From the NCBI GenBank assembly GCA_934437985.1, contig CAKSBI010000041.1, positions 1 to 17,812 of the forward strand: a stretch of 17,812 nt of DNA, written 5' to 3'. The position numbers were made by a program, and so were the translations under genes. Positions 8,601 to 16,625 of this stretch are shown here, in pieces. Numbering within the stretch: the stretch's first letter is position 1; every line of letters begins with the position of its first letter. The stretch is from an uncultured Lachnospiraceae bacterium. GTDB taxonomy: Bacteria; Bacillota; Clostridia; Lachnospirales; Lachnospiraceae. The notes below the pieces were generated by a model. The model had not been told where the DNA came from and searched no databases. It saw only the letters and a list, made by a program, of their open reading frames with translations.

Positions 8601-8910
8601 CCGGGTCAATGACAAGGTTACCTATAATCACAGGGTTGATCAGTGAACTATCGGTGAGGATATAATATATATTATCCTTAGTCCAGTGCTGTGAGCCTTC
8701 AATTCTTCCATATACCAGCACCTTTCCCTTCTCACTGTCCGTGTCACTAAGCTTTGTCATGTTCTCATTACCGTTAACCATGTCTGAGGTTACATTTATC
8801 TGTGCCGTGGGTTCCTGCTGCGTATCAGCAGATATTGAAACAGGATTCATGTCAAAGACCAATGCCTGTATCAGACACATTATTACTATCTTCTTCAAAT
8901 AATCTCTCAT
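5638..8910 (-). CDS. Large secreted beta-helix protein with Ig-like and FN3 C-terminus
   Basis: This is a 1090-residue exported protein. Residues 1-29 are a signal peptide ending near SISA. Residues about 80-770 show the repeating short strands and Asn/Gly turns of a right-handed parallel beta-helix (SNCVFDASD, IEDNTFESNG, MNNTFYNTTG, NCRVYNFTNGTG). A Ser/Thr/Pro linker is at 789-837. A Cys-rich segment follows (about 838-905; C..H..., YCKDCGKKL, CIKC), a module often repeated in Lachnospiraceae surface proteins. Next come an Ig-like domain (about 915-1000, YTFNGKKQTPSVIL... DVGSYKIEVVLNG) and a C-terminal FN3 domain (about 1002-1090, ending YYSEWSKKYKVTTR). I see no LPxTG, SLH or choline-binding anchor. 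It may be a polysaccharide-binding or lyase-like protein, or an adhesin; no catalytic residues can be assigned. The ATG at 8910 follows GGAGGT. It starts 30 bp after the fhs stop. Confidence 0.88.
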   Translation of the reverse strand: MRDYLKKIVIMCLIQALVFDMNPVSISADTQQEPTAQINVTSDMVNGNENMTKLSDTDSEKGKVLVYGRIEGSQHWTKDNIYYILTDSSLINPVIIGNLVIDPGTVICFGQGNTAHGTIDTTEVKSASSLRVMNGTVTAKGTETEPIIFKQDTNDTDWGSIIFDTDIDEDTQQTCGGGIFEYCQFINGGEWTSSAEGILSIDGTSDQTDRSFKLKVSNCVFDASDVVSSRQDAGKALVDGSAAIYCGAIDRNTDIEVTGSIFRGMGRALESVGTEYIYPENFSCLIEDNTFESNGYFNNTISEGMGYIEWSANAIVMNNTFYNTTGNELDAPACWLRGGCATYEVEGNTFNGNSDITGDNANRYAPLKINIGANVNADTTKTYAPNTCNYGSDVGKYAEIVRSTPKQPEYISGNTGYLGVIGGLAYRMHHVCIDYSRKVTIAPGATCYMTDDITVESTGKLIARGTSDKPIHFVGTNGYFPEYIRVNAGWTKDNYADSSAETVLENCTFDKKITIFASLVETDGEVPEELPVTLYMKDCQMNDVERGIEVNIRGNDSEWSMVSCIDINNVTIKGRGDNGESDDCGFYIWTYYYPDDVELIKVSNCRVYNFTNGTGISTYINSCDEDSADLAGKQYIFDHMTVAGCAAGIYYGGQVLPVIKNGIIAGNVKTFGTEPKADQIPGIAQNITYSCLYNNDSNNVTYSYGTGCIVKNPYFADASAGDFHLMSTGGRWNGTAWVYDTVTSPCIDAGDVSDSFINEPLPNGNRVNMGAYGNTTEASRPGKGGGPDDGGPSAKPSSTPGSVPSAAPSSTPTSTPGSTPGSTPSAAPSSTPSSTPGNDVCMHVNKELRDSREAACETEGYTGDTYCKDCGKKLSVGAGIAATGHSPVVNVQKASTDNDGMITTSCIKCKTVTDSRRIAKVSVIKLNKTRYTFNGKKQTPSVILTDSDSNALIENTDYIVKMPDGMKDVGSYKIEVVLNGSRYSGNAELSFQIAPKGTNITRLRAAKKSAVIKWKKRMSQTDGYQIRYSVDSRFKKGNKLVTVNKGNKNSKKLMGLQAKKKYYITIRTYKTVGKQRYYSEWSKKYKVTTR
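6404..6545 (-). repeat. Degenerate 12-bp repeat coding a Ser/Thr/Pro linker
   Basis: Twelve-base units (variants of ggtgttgagctt) encode four-residue STPG, STPS and AAPS steps between the beta-helix and the Cys-rich/Ig part of the secreted protein. It is a likely flexible, possibly glycosylated spacer, analogous to but distinct from the PT stalk of the protein at the left edge. Confidence 0.7.
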
Positions 8911-8940
8911 GCTTCCAACCTCCACATTCAGATATAATGC

Positions 8941-10608
8941 TTAAAAAAGTCCCGTAATTACACCATCAACCACATCTATCCTCTCAGCTGCCGGATGTAA
9001 TGGCAGTCCCGGCATTGTCATCACTGTTCCTGTTATTGCAACTACAAAGCCTGCACCAGCTGATACGTATACATCCCTTATATTAATCGTAAACCCTGTT
9101 GGCCTGCCAAGCTTTTTAGGATCATCAGATAATGAATACTGGTTCTTTGCCATACATACAGGCAGGCTGCCAAAGCCAAGCTCTTCAAGTCGGTTAAGTG
9201 ACTTCAAGGCGGCAGGGTCAAATGTTATTCCGTCAGCACCATATATCTCTTTTGCGATTGTCTCCATCTTCTCCTTAAGTGGCATCGTGTCAGGATACAG
9301 GACTTCAAAATCACCTGCTTTTGTTTCAAGTGTATCTAATACCGCCCTTGCTAATTCAATTCCGCCTTCGCCGCCATGCTCCCAGACCTCTGACAAAGCA
9401 AATATGCAGCCGTGTGCTTCACAGAATTCTTTAACATAAGCAAGCTCTGCGTCTGTATCACTTACAAATCTGTTAAGGGTAACTACACACGGAACCTTGA
9501 ACTTTGCAACATTTTCAATATGCTTTTCAAGATTTGCGATTCCCTTCTTAAGCGCTTCAAGATTTTCTTCGCCAAGATATTCTTTTGCGACACCTCCGTT
9601 ATATTTTAATGCACGGACAGTTGCAACAAGTACAACTGCATCAGGCTTAAGTCCTGCCATACGGCATTTTATATCGAAGAACTTTTCAGCGCCAAGGTCA
9701 GCACCAAAGCCAGCTTCTGTAATTACATAATCTGCCATCTTAAGAGCTGTCTTAGTTGCCCTGATACTGTTGCAGCCGTGTGCAATATTGGCAAATGGGC
9801 CGCCATGGACGATTGCAGGTGTATTTTCAAGTGTCTGTATAATATTAGGTCTTATTGCATCCTTTAATAATGCAGCCATTGAACCAACTGCATTAAGCTC
9901 CCCGGCAGTTACCGGCCTGCCATCATATGTATATGCAACTATAATAGCTGACAGTCTGGCTTTAAGATCCTCAATATCACCTGCAAGGCAGAGAATTGCC
10001 ATAATCTCAGATGCAACTGTGATGATAAAATGGTCTTCCCTGACAACACCATCGGCCTTGCGTCCCATACCAACAACAATATTACGAAGTACACGGTCGT
10101 TCATATCAAGACATCTTTTCCATACTATCTGGTTAGGGTCAATATTAAGCTTATTACCCTGGTGTATATGATTATCAAGCATTGCTGCTAAAAGGTTATT
10201 GGCTGATGTTATTGCGTGAAAATCCCCAGTAAAATGAAGATTGAGGTCCTCCATCGGAACAACCTGTGCATAACCACCACCCGCAGCTCCTCCTTTTATG
10301 CCAAAGCATGGTCCAAGTGACGGCTCACGAAGTGCAATCACAGCTTTCATGCCAAGCTTACACATTGCCTGTCCAAGACCGACAGTCGTTGTTGTCTTGC
10401 CCTCTCCCGCAGGAGTAGGGTTAATTGCAGTAACAAGGATCAGCTTTCCATCCTCATTAGACTTAATACTGTCCATATACTCATCTGTTAACTTTGCCTT
10501 ATATTTTCCGTACATATCAAGATCATCAGGACAGATATGCAGGCTCTCAACAACTTTAGTAATCGGAAGCATATCTGCTTCCTGTGCAATCTGAATATCA
10601 CTTTTCAT
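8941..10608 (-). CDS. fhs: Formate-tetrahydrofolate ligase (10-formyl-THF synthetase)
   Basis: Fhs uses ATP to join formate to THF, giving 10-formyl-THF for purine and formyl-Met synthesis and, in acetogens, the methyl branch of the Wood-Ljungdahl pathway. It is cytoplasmic and usually a homotetramer. At 555 residues it is full length. The P-loop-like [16 protein letters not shown] is at 65-80 (Lys71), followed by the [23 protein letters not shown] block at 94-116, written here as two parts: [12 protein letters not shown] then [11 protein letters not shown]. Downstream, [12 protein letters not shown] and the C-terminal [13 protein letters not shown] are also diagnostic. The start ATG at 10608 has AAGGGAG upstream. 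A good promoter lies 39 bases upstream of the ATG. Its functional partner folD is in the same window but not adjacent. Confidence 0.97.
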   Translation of the reverse strand: MKSDIQIAQEADMLPITKVVESLHICPDDLDMYGKYKAKLTDEYMDSIKSNEDGKLILVTAINPTPAGEGKTTTTVGLGQAMCKLGMKAVIALREPSLGPCFGIKGGAAGGGYAQVVPMEDLNLHFTGDFHAITSANNLLAAMLDNHIHQGNKLNIDPNQIVWKRCLDMNDRVLRNIVVGMGRKADGVVREDHFIITVASEIMAILCLAGDIEDLKARLSAIIVAYTYDGRPVTAGELNAVGSMAALLKDAIRPNIIQTLENTPAIVHGGPFANIAHGCNSIRATKTALKMADYVITEAGFGADLGAEKFFDIKCRMAGLKPDAVVLVATVRALKYNGGVAKEYLGEENLEALKKGIANLEKHIENVAKFKVPCVVTLNRFVSDTDAELAYVKEFCEAHGCIFALSEVWEHGGEGGIELARAVLDTLETKAGDFEVLYPDTMPLKEKMETIAKEIYGADGITFDPAALKSLNRLEELGFGSLPVCMAKNQYSLSDDPKKLGRPTGFTINIRDVYVSAGAGFVVAITGTVMTMPGLPLHPAAERIDVVDGVITGLF

Positions 10609-10646
10609 GAAATTGCTCCCTTCAAATTAATCATTCTGCTATTTTC

Positions 10647-10676
10647 AGTATAACATAGCCTGTGTAGTTATTGCAA
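10647..10676 (-). promoter_or_regulatory. Promoter of fhs
   Basis: On the minus strand, TTGCAA (10671-10676) and TATACT (10647-10652) are separated by 18 bases, with TG one base before the -10 (an extended -10). Transcription would start near 10640 and could continue into the beta-helix gene, since no terminator separates fhs from it. Confidence 0.6.
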
Positions 10677-10709
10677 ATAAACAATCAATAATTTCACTGT
10701 CATTTTATA

Positions 10710-11645
10710 TTATGGCATATGTCCCTTAATGTAGTCGATATACATTCCAGCATAATCAATATCACTGCATTGTGACAGCATTCTGGCACCGACCACATCT
10801 TCTATTTCATTAAAAATAAGCTCTTCATTTTCACCAACAAGGAAGTCTATTCCAACATAATCAAAATCAAAGGCATCAATTATCTTATTAACTATTCTTT
10901 TCTGCGGGTCTGATAATTCGTAGAGTGATACATGGCCGCCAAGTGAAAAATTAGATCTGAAACCGGAAACAGACTGTCTTAAAACTGCCCCTATAATCCT
11001 TTTTCCGATAATATATACACGCAGGTCACGCCCATTGCAGTCAATTAAAGGCTGTATTACATATTTTTCACGGTAATATTCCTTTACCTGTATCTCCTGG
11101 TCACCATATGCCTGCCTGTTGCACATAAAATCACTGAGCAGCATTACCTCTTTGCCGCCATGTCCTGACACTGATTTGATAACATAGCCCGAATAACCGG
11201 CAAGGCCACAGTGGAGCCTGTCAAGACTTTCATTATATGTATGCATTATGTTATTCTTACCCATAGGACTGTCATTACTGTAAACATTTCTGTATGAATA
11301 GCCGTTTCCATCCTCCGTATACCCCTCTGATACGGTTACAGTCGGAATATGTGTTATATTAATATTATGAACAACCTCTATCGTCAAAGCCTTATTGTTA
11401 CATATATACGCTGTCTGGAAATTATTGAATACGCGGATATTATAAGACTCCAGAAGTCCGGTTATCCCTGGATTAATCATGCGGGCAATTACAGCCTCAG
11501 GGACTTCATTTGCAAGCTGTCTTTGTATATCCTCAACATAGACAAGCTTAATATCCATCCCCGAAGATGTTCCCTTTGATATCAGCTGTTCAATGAACAG
11601 CCTGTTATATTGTGCACGTTCTTTATAGTACAAAATCCATACCAT
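10710..11645 (-). CDS. RimK-like ATP-grasp ligase, second of a pair
   Basis: This 311-residue protein has an ATP-grasp carboxylate-amine ligase fold. Visible features are a pre-ATP-grasp domain (VWILYYKERAQYNRLFIEQL), the ATP-binding Lys157 with the Gly-rich loop SGHGGKEV (160-167), Gln198 at the adenine site, GRDLRVYIIGK (205-215), GFRSNFSLGGH (228-238), Asp267 and the Mg-binding end NEIEDVVGARML (279-290). Such enzymes activate a carboxylate as acyl phosphate and couple it to an amine or amino acid; the RimK branch adds glutamate or other residues to peptides. The acceptor here is unknown. Residues about 103-150 form a polar segment without obvious family motifs. It follows the first ligase by 71 bp on the same strand and is clearly a distant paralogue, not a recent duplicate. 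The ATG at 11645 has GGAG 10 bases upstream. Confidence 0.85.
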   Translation of the reverse strand: MVWILYYKERAQYNRLFIEQLISKGTSSGMDIKLVYVEDIQRQLANEVPEAVIARMINPGITGLLESYNIRVFNNFQTAYICNNKALTIEVVHNINITHIPTVTVSEGYTEDGNGYSYRNVYSNDSPMGKNNIMHTYNESLDRLHCGLAGYSGYVIKSVSGHGGKEVMLLSDFMCNRQAYGDQEIQVKEYYREKYVIQPLIDCNGRDLRVYIIGKRIIGAVLRQSVSGFRSNFSLGGHVSLYELSDPQKRIVNKIIDAFDFDYVGIDFLVGENEELIFNEIEDVVGARMLSQCSDIDYAGMYIDYIKGHMP

Positions 11646-11716
11646 AATCCGGAGTCTCCATTTTAAGTATTATTTTTGACTGCTGTTTTCGATTATCATT
11701 TTCTAAATATTTTTGA

Positions 11717-12607
11717 TTATTTTATATTGTTTTTCTCTGAGCTGACTATGTAACTGATTATATCACATGCAACATCCGAGCCTGTACAGTCGTCTATATT
11801 TTTAAAATGTGCATTGGAGTTAACTTCACAAAGAACCGGCCCATTCTCACCAAATAATATATCTATTCCGGCAAAATCAAGATTAAGCTTTCCGGCAGCC
11901 CGCAGTGCAAGTTCAATCTCAGCATCATCCGGCTCATACGGAAGCATTTTGCCACCATTAGTTATATTGGCACGGAAATCATCATCTGAATACCTGTACA
12001 TGGCTGCAACAACTTTGTCACCAACAACCTGTAATCTGATATCCTTTCCACAGCTTGAACTGATATATTCCTGATATATTAATCTGCAGTCACTGTTTTC
12101 AGATATAACTTTTTTCAATTCGTTAATGTCACTGCACATGAATACACCGGCACCAAATGAACCAAATACTCTCTTTACGATTATAGGAAAATTAAGTACT
12201 GATGCAGCATTTTCGACAAATGTCAGATTAGAGTATCCAATATTATTATATGTCATTGGAGATATTATTGTTTTAGGAATATGGATTCCAAGCCCTGCAA
12301 GCCTGATGGCAGTAAGTGACTTGTCATCGCAGTCTGCTATTGCAGCGGCATTGTTATATACATTATGGCCATTAAGCTCAAGAACCTCTGCCAGATGTAT
12401 ATCCTTATCCCAGAATAACACAGGATCATCGTTACATGGAATTACCCCGGTAAGGATACCCTGACTGCCACATGTAATAAGACAGTCAGAATTCGTAACA
12501 ACTGAGCAATCAACATTAAGTTTTACCGCAGCATTCTTAAATTTTTCTTCCAGCTCAAGGAACTTGGCCGTTCTTAGAAATTCGTTAACTACTATCCAAA
12601 GCTTCAA
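11717..12607 (-). CDS. RimK-like ATP-grasp ligase, first of a pair, TTG start
   Basis: This 296-residue protein resembles RimK alpha-L-glutamate ligases. The start KLWIVVNEFLRTAKF matches the usual N-terminus of this group. ATP-grasp features are Lys145 in FPIIVKRVFGSFGAGV, QEY (179-181), GKDIRLQVVG (187-196), DFRANITNGG (210-219), GIDIL with Asp249, and Glu261-Asn263 in CEVNSNAHFKNI for magnesium. Family knowledge predicts ATP-dependent peptide-like bond formation in the cytoplasm; the substrate is not visible. The start is TTG at 12607: no ATG or GTG lies between it and the upstream in-frame stop (12636-12638), and the peptide from this codon matches the family. It begins 5 bp after the ftsK stop, using GGAAGGA inside ftsK, so translation is probably coupled. 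CEVNSNAH replaces the commoner EVNSSPG, marking a subgroup. Confidence 0.87.
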   Translation of the reverse strand: MKLWIVVNEFLRTAKFLELEEKFKNAAVKLNVDCSVVTNSDCLITCGSQGILTGVIPCNDDPVLFWDKDIHLAEVLELNGHNVYNNAAAIADCDDKSLTAIRLAGLGIHIPKTIISPMTYNNIGYSNLTFVENAASVLNFPIIVKRVFGSFGAGVFMCSDINELKKVISENSDCRLIYQEYISSSCGKDIRLQVVGDKVVAAMYRYSDDDFRANITNGGKMLPYEPDDAEIELALRAAGKLNLDFAGIDILFGENGPVLCEVNSNAHFKNIDDCTGSDVACDIISYIVSSEKNNIK

Positions 12608-12612
12608 CCTGC

Positions 12613-15600
12613 TTAACGTCCTTCCTGAAGTAACCTCTCAAATTCTTCTATCGTCATAAGTATATTACGTGGCTTTTTGCCATCCTCTTCACCAACCACA
12701 CCCGCTTCGCACAGCTGATCCATAATTCTGGCACCTCTGTTGAAGCCAATCTTAAAGACACGCTGCAGGGTTCCGATAGATGCTTTTTGTTTTTCAATTA
12801 TGAACCTGCCTGCTTCCTCAAACTTTTCATCCCATCCATTAGGATTAGAAACAGCTTCATCTGAACCGGCAGTGTTGTTACCGCCTTCCATCCCGGCACT
12901 GGTAATCTTTTCATTAATAGACTGGTCATATACCGGTGAATCATATTGACGTTTAATGTAATCTGTAACCCTTGCAACCTCTGCATCTGATACAAAGGCA
13001 CCCTGTACACGGATCGGTTTCGGAAGTCCCTGGGGATAAAACAGCATATCACCTTTTCCAAGAAGCTTTTCTGCACCGGCACTGTCAAGTATTGTTCTTG
13101 AGTCAATTGCTGATGATACGGCAAAGGCAATACGTGAAGGCACATTGTTCTTAATAAGTCCGGTAATGACATCTACAGACGGACGCTGTGTTGCAAGTAT
13201 AAGATGCAGGCCTGCAGCCCTTGCTTTTTGTGCCAGACGGCATATTGCGGTCTCAACATCATGTGAGGCAACCATCATAAGGTCTGCAAGCTCGTCCACT
13301 ATTATTATAATATGCGGCATCTTAACATACATATCCGGATTTTCCCTCAGGGAGTCAATTATATCATTATATCCGTTTATATTTCGTGCACCCAGCTTTG
13401 CAAATTTATTGTAACGCTCCTCCATCTCCGCAACTGCCCAGTTAAGGGCTGCAGCAGCTTTTTTAGGATCTGTCACAACCGGTATGCATAAATGAGGTAT
13501 ACCATTATATATACTCAGTTCGACAACCTTCGGGTCTACCATGATCAGCTTGACATCATTAGGATCAGCCTTGTACAAAAGACTCATAACAATTGTGTTG
13601 ATACAGACGGACTTTCCCGAGCCTGTTGAACCGGCAATAAGCATATGCGGCATCTTGGCTATATCAGCAACAATATTATGTCCACCGATATCCTTACCCA
13701 CACCAAAAGCAACATTAGACTTGTGTGTGCGGAATTCCTTTGTTTCAAGCATCTCACGCAGGGATATTGTTACGGTATCCGGATTAGGCACCTCAATACC
13801 AACCGCTGATTTGCCCGGGATTGGTGCTTCAATTCGGATATCTGATGCTGCAAGATTAAGCTTAATATCATTTTCAAGCTCTGTGATCTTCTTAACCCTC
13901 GTACCTAGCGATGGCTGTAACTCATATCTTGTAACAGTCGGCCCACAGATGATATCCGTCATTTTAACATCAACTTTAAAGCTCTTCAGACAATCCTGAA
14001 GCTTTCTTGCGGTATCCTTTAATTCTCTCTCTGACATACCCCTGCCTGCCCCTGAAGGCTTTTCAAGAAGGTCAAGCGGCGGAAATGTATATGGAATAGG
14101 CTCCGGAGGCATATCAATACTAACCGCAGAATCAGTATTATTATCAGCCGTATTGTTGTTACTGTTACCATTGATACTATCCACTGCGTAGACCTCAGGA
14201 ATGATATCATCCACCATTGAAGCAACAGGAACCGGTTCAACCCCACTCTCAGAAACCGGTGCTTTTTTAGTCATATATTCATTATTATGCACATTGTTAT
14301 AATCGGCAGAATTGTTATCAACAATGCTGTCATAATCGTTATCATCTTCATCATGATATCCATTGTCATAATTTCCGCCATCAATATCCTGTTCAAAGAC
14401 ATCATGACCATGATAAATGTAATCATCAGACGGCATGATATCATAGTCTTCTGATATCACCGGGTCTTTTTCTTCCATAGCATCATCTTCTGCAGCTTCA
14501 TCCCCTGCCGGCATATCATCAGAATAATCTTCAACATACGGATCGAATTCTGTATATTGGACACGGTCATTTTCAAGTGCTCTTGCCACAAGCTGTTCAA
14601 GAGAATTATCATTGCCGATATGCTCAGAACCGAACTTTTCCTTAATTTCCTTTTCGTATACAGGTATATCCTCCTGAACATCCGCATCCCCGGCAGTATT
14701 GTCTGCTGCAGAGCCTGATGTTAAGGTTTCATCTGCTTCTTCACGTCTTTGTTCATCCTGCCCTATATTCTTTTTTTCGGTATTATTATCATTAACAACT
14801 ATATTATTACCACCTGCGGCCGGCTCTGTCTTTTTCTTTGGCCTGTTATCAGGGAACTTGTATGAAAATCTCTTCTTTGGCACAACAGACGCAGCTTCTG
14901 CCCCATCTTCATCCCGGTTCTCATTGTCATCCGAAATATACTCATCATAATTAATAATGTCTTCCCTGTGTTCGTTCTTTATCCGTCGCTGCTCACGGAT
15001 ATCAGAGACATAATCATTATATTTTGTGGCACTTTTTTCCACAATAAAAGATGCTATCATCTTACCGGTTATAAATGCTATCAGCATAATAGCTGTTATA
15101 AAGAGCAAAATACCTGTTGCAAGCGGACCAATAACCGCCGTAAGCCCTTTACTGACACATGCCCCTGCCAAGCCACCACCGGCATGATACCTGTATCCAT
15201 AGGTATAACATGACAACAGCTTGTCAGGCTGGTCAGAGGTAAATAACTGTATGAGCGCAGATATGTTAATATATAAAACCCATGAACATATTACCCTGCG
15301 TACTACTCTTTTATTATTAGAATTCATGCGGTAAAAGCATATTGAGAAAAACAGCAAAAGCGGGAAAATATATGCCGGGAACCCGAATAACCCGAATAAA
15401 AATGCACCAAAAACATTACTTAATGGTCCACACAGGTTAAAAACACATAATAATAAAATAATGCTTACTATCAGAACACCCCAAATTAAAAGCTCAGTCA
15501 TTAATTCACTATGCTCCTGAGCTTCTAATTGTATCTGTAGTGCTTCTTCTTTATTAATTCGTCTGTTACTGCCTTTAGAAGTATTTCCTGTACGTTTCCC

Positions 15601-15663
15601 TGGATTGTCCGTATTCCGGGCTCTACGTCCTCCTGAGGTATCAGAACCTTTTCCATTACTCAT
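12613..15663 (-). CDS. ftsK: DNA translocase FtsK/SpoIIIE
   Basis: This 1016-residue, membrane-anchored, hexameric ATPase pumps chromosomal DNA through the closing septum at division or sporulation. The N-terminus is Lys/Arg/Asn-rich, followed by four membrane segments (about 59-79, 84-111, 123-141, 174-207). A very acidic, Asp/Asn-rich, low-complexity linker spans about 220-540. The motor has Walker A GSTGSGKS (678-685, Lys684), Walker B IIIIVDELADLM (Asp790, Glu791) and LILATQRPSVDVITG. The C-terminal gamma winged helix (about 940-1016; ASIGTLQRVFKIGFNRGARIMDQL) reads KOPS/SRS sites. The ATG at 15663 follows AGAGGAG. It lies 17 bp after uppP and directly precedes the ATP-grasp pair. Nearby tepA recalls the tepA-spoIIIE neighbourhood of Bacillus. 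FtsK and SpoIIIE roles cannot be separated by sequence alone. Confidence 0.96.
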   Translation of the reverse strand: MSNGKGSDTSGGRRARNTDNPGKRTGNTSKGSNRRINKEEALQIQLEAQEHSELMTELLIWGVLIVSIILLLCVFNLCGPLSNVFGAFLFGLFGFPAYIFPLLLFFSICFYRMNSNNKRVVRRVICSWVLYINISALIQLFTSDQPDKLLSCYTYGYRYHAGGGLAGACVSKGLTAVIGPLATGILLFITAIMLIAFITGKMIASFIVEKSATKYNDYVSDIREQRRIKNEHREDIINYDEYISDDNENRDEDGAEAASVVPKKRFSYKFPDNRPKKKTEPAAGGNNIVVNDNNTEKKNIGQDEQRREEADETLTSGSAADNTAGDADVQEDIPVYEKEIKEKFGSEHIGNDNSLEQLVARALENDRVQYTEFDPYVEDYSDDMPAGDEAAEDDAMEEKDPVISEDYDIMPSDDYIYHGHDVFEQDIDGGNYDNGYHDEDDNDYDSIVDNNSADYNNVHNNEYMTKKAPVSESGVEPVPVASMVDDIIPEVYAVDSINGNSNNNTADNNTDSAVSIDMPPEPIPYTFPPLDLLEKPSGAGRGMSERELKDTARKLQDCLKSFKVDVKMTDIICGPTVTRYELQPSLGTRVKKITELENDIKLNLAASDIRIEAPIPGKSAVGIEVPNPDTVTISLREMLETKEFRTHKSNVAFGVGKDIGGHNIVADIAKMPHMLIAGSTGSGKSVCINTIVMSLLYKADPNDVKLIMVDPKVVELSIYNGIPHLCIPVVTDPKKAAAALNWAVAEMEERYNKFAKLGARNINGYNDIIDSLRENPDMYVKMPHIIIIVDELADLMMVASHDVETAICRLAQKARAAGLHLILATQRPSVDVITGLIKNNVPSRIAFAVSSAIDSRTILDSAGAEKLLGKGDMLFYPQGLPKPIRVQGAFVSDAEVARVTDYIKRQYDSPVYDQSINEKITSAGMEGGNNTAGSDEAVSNPNGWDEKFEEAGRFIIEKQKASIGTLQRVFKIGFNRGARIMDQLCEAGVVGEEDGKKPRNILMTIEEFERLLQEGR

Positions 15664-15680
15664 TATTATCTACTCCTCTG

Positions 15681-16553
15681 TCAGGCAATATGCCAGATAA
15701 TTGCAAATGCTCCGACAACAAAGCAATAATATGCAAAATATCTGAACTTCTTTCCACGGACAACCACCAGCATGGTCTTAATACAGATATAACCTACTAT
15801 GGCAGCTAATAAAGTACCGATTCCATAGTAAAGCAGTTCCGCCTTCTCTATTGTCAGTTCCGCAAAATCCTTCAGCTCAAGAACAACTGCACCAAGTACA
15901 GCCGGAATTGACATAATGAATGAATATTTTACAGCAAAGCTTTTATCAAAACCACATAACAGGCATGCTGTAATTGTTGAACCGGATCTTGAAATGCCCG
16001 GAAGTGTTGCAAGTCCCTGGACAACACCGATTACCCCGGCCTGTGTATATCCGACCTGGTTAGGGCGTTTATTGCCCGCCGGTAATACGTCAGATACAAG
16101 AAGTATAATACCGGTTATAAGGAGGCATATCCCAACTATAAGTAATGATGATGACGCTGAAGATACAACATCCTTAAATACCACCCCGATTATTCCGGTC
16201 GGAATCGTTGACACGATAATAAGCATTACAAACTTCCTGTATGGAGAATGAACTATATGTATGTAAGATTTTAGTTTCTGCCTGTGGGTAATATTGTAAA
16301 AAAATCTGAAGAAATTAATAATTGCATCCCTGACAATCATTATGCCCTCTGCAACAAGCTTTTTAATATCTGACCAGTACGCAATAAATATAGCAACCAA
16401 AGTACCAAGATGCAGCATAACGTCAAAAAACATACCTGCATTCTTAACCTTAAGAACTTCCTCTAATATAGCAAGATGACCCGAACTGCTTATCGGAAGA
16501 AATTCGGCCAGTCCCTGTATTATTCCTAATATAACTGCATTAATTAATGTCAT
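15681..16553 (-). CDS. uppP: Undecaprenyl-diphosphate phosphatase (UppP/BacA)
   Basis: This integral membrane enzyme removes a phosphate from undecaprenyl diphosphate, recycling the lipid carrier for peptidoglycan and other wall polymers; high dosage gives bacitracin resistance. It is 290 residues with the usual multiple hydrophobic helices. Both active-site signatures are present: AEFLPISSSGHL (16-27, with Glu17, Ser23/24 and His26) and LPGISRSGSTIT (184-195, with Arg189). The central loop at about 84-105 (FFYNITHRQKLKSYIHIVHS, 20 residues) is a hydrophilic insert between helices. The ATG at 16553 follows GAGGGGG. A clear promoter lies upstream and ftsK starts 17 bp after its stop, so uppP-ftsK and probably the two ATP-grasp genes form one transcript. 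Confidence 0.95.
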   Translation of the reverse strand: MTLINAVILGIIQGLAEFLPISSSGHLAILEEVLKVKNAGMFFDVMLHLGTLVAIFIAYWSDIKKLVAEGIMIVRDAIINFFRFFYNITHRQKLKSYIHIVHSPYRKFVMLIIVSTIPTGIIGVVFKDVVSSASSSLLIVGICLLITGIILLVSDVLPAGNKRPNQVGYTQAGVIGVVQGLATLPGISRSGSTITACLLCGFDKSFAVKYSFIMSIPAVLGAVVLELKDFAELTIEKAELLYYGIGTLLAAIVGYICIKTMLVVVRGKKFRYFAYYCFVVGAFAIIWHIA

Positions 16554-16586
16554 AAAGAATTATCCCCCTCTTTTTTCATTCATTTT

Positions 16587-16614
16587 ATTATACAATATTC
16601 TGGCTGAAATGCAA
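16587..16614 (-). promoter_or_regulatory. Promoter of the uppP-ftsK-ATP-grasp operon
   Basis: On the minus strand, TTGCAT (16609-16614) and a perfect TATAAT (16587-16592) are 16 bases apart (17 if TTTGCA is used). It lies in the 72-bp gap between tepA and uppP. Transcription would start near 16580. Confidence 0.6.
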
Positions 16615-16625
16615 ACAAATGTTTT

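Noticed and set aside
10677..10709. Terminator after the second ATP-grasp gene
   Set aside because: Only a 6-bp AT-only inverted repeat (TTATTG/CAATAA) can be formed, without a T run; it is too weak to call.
11646..11716. Possible small peptide gene (RiPP precursor) between the two ATP-grasp genes
   Set aside because: The only ATG frames are about 9 and 12 codons, one overlapping the next gene; they lack ribosome sites and a leader/core pattern, so a precursor peptide cannot be supported.
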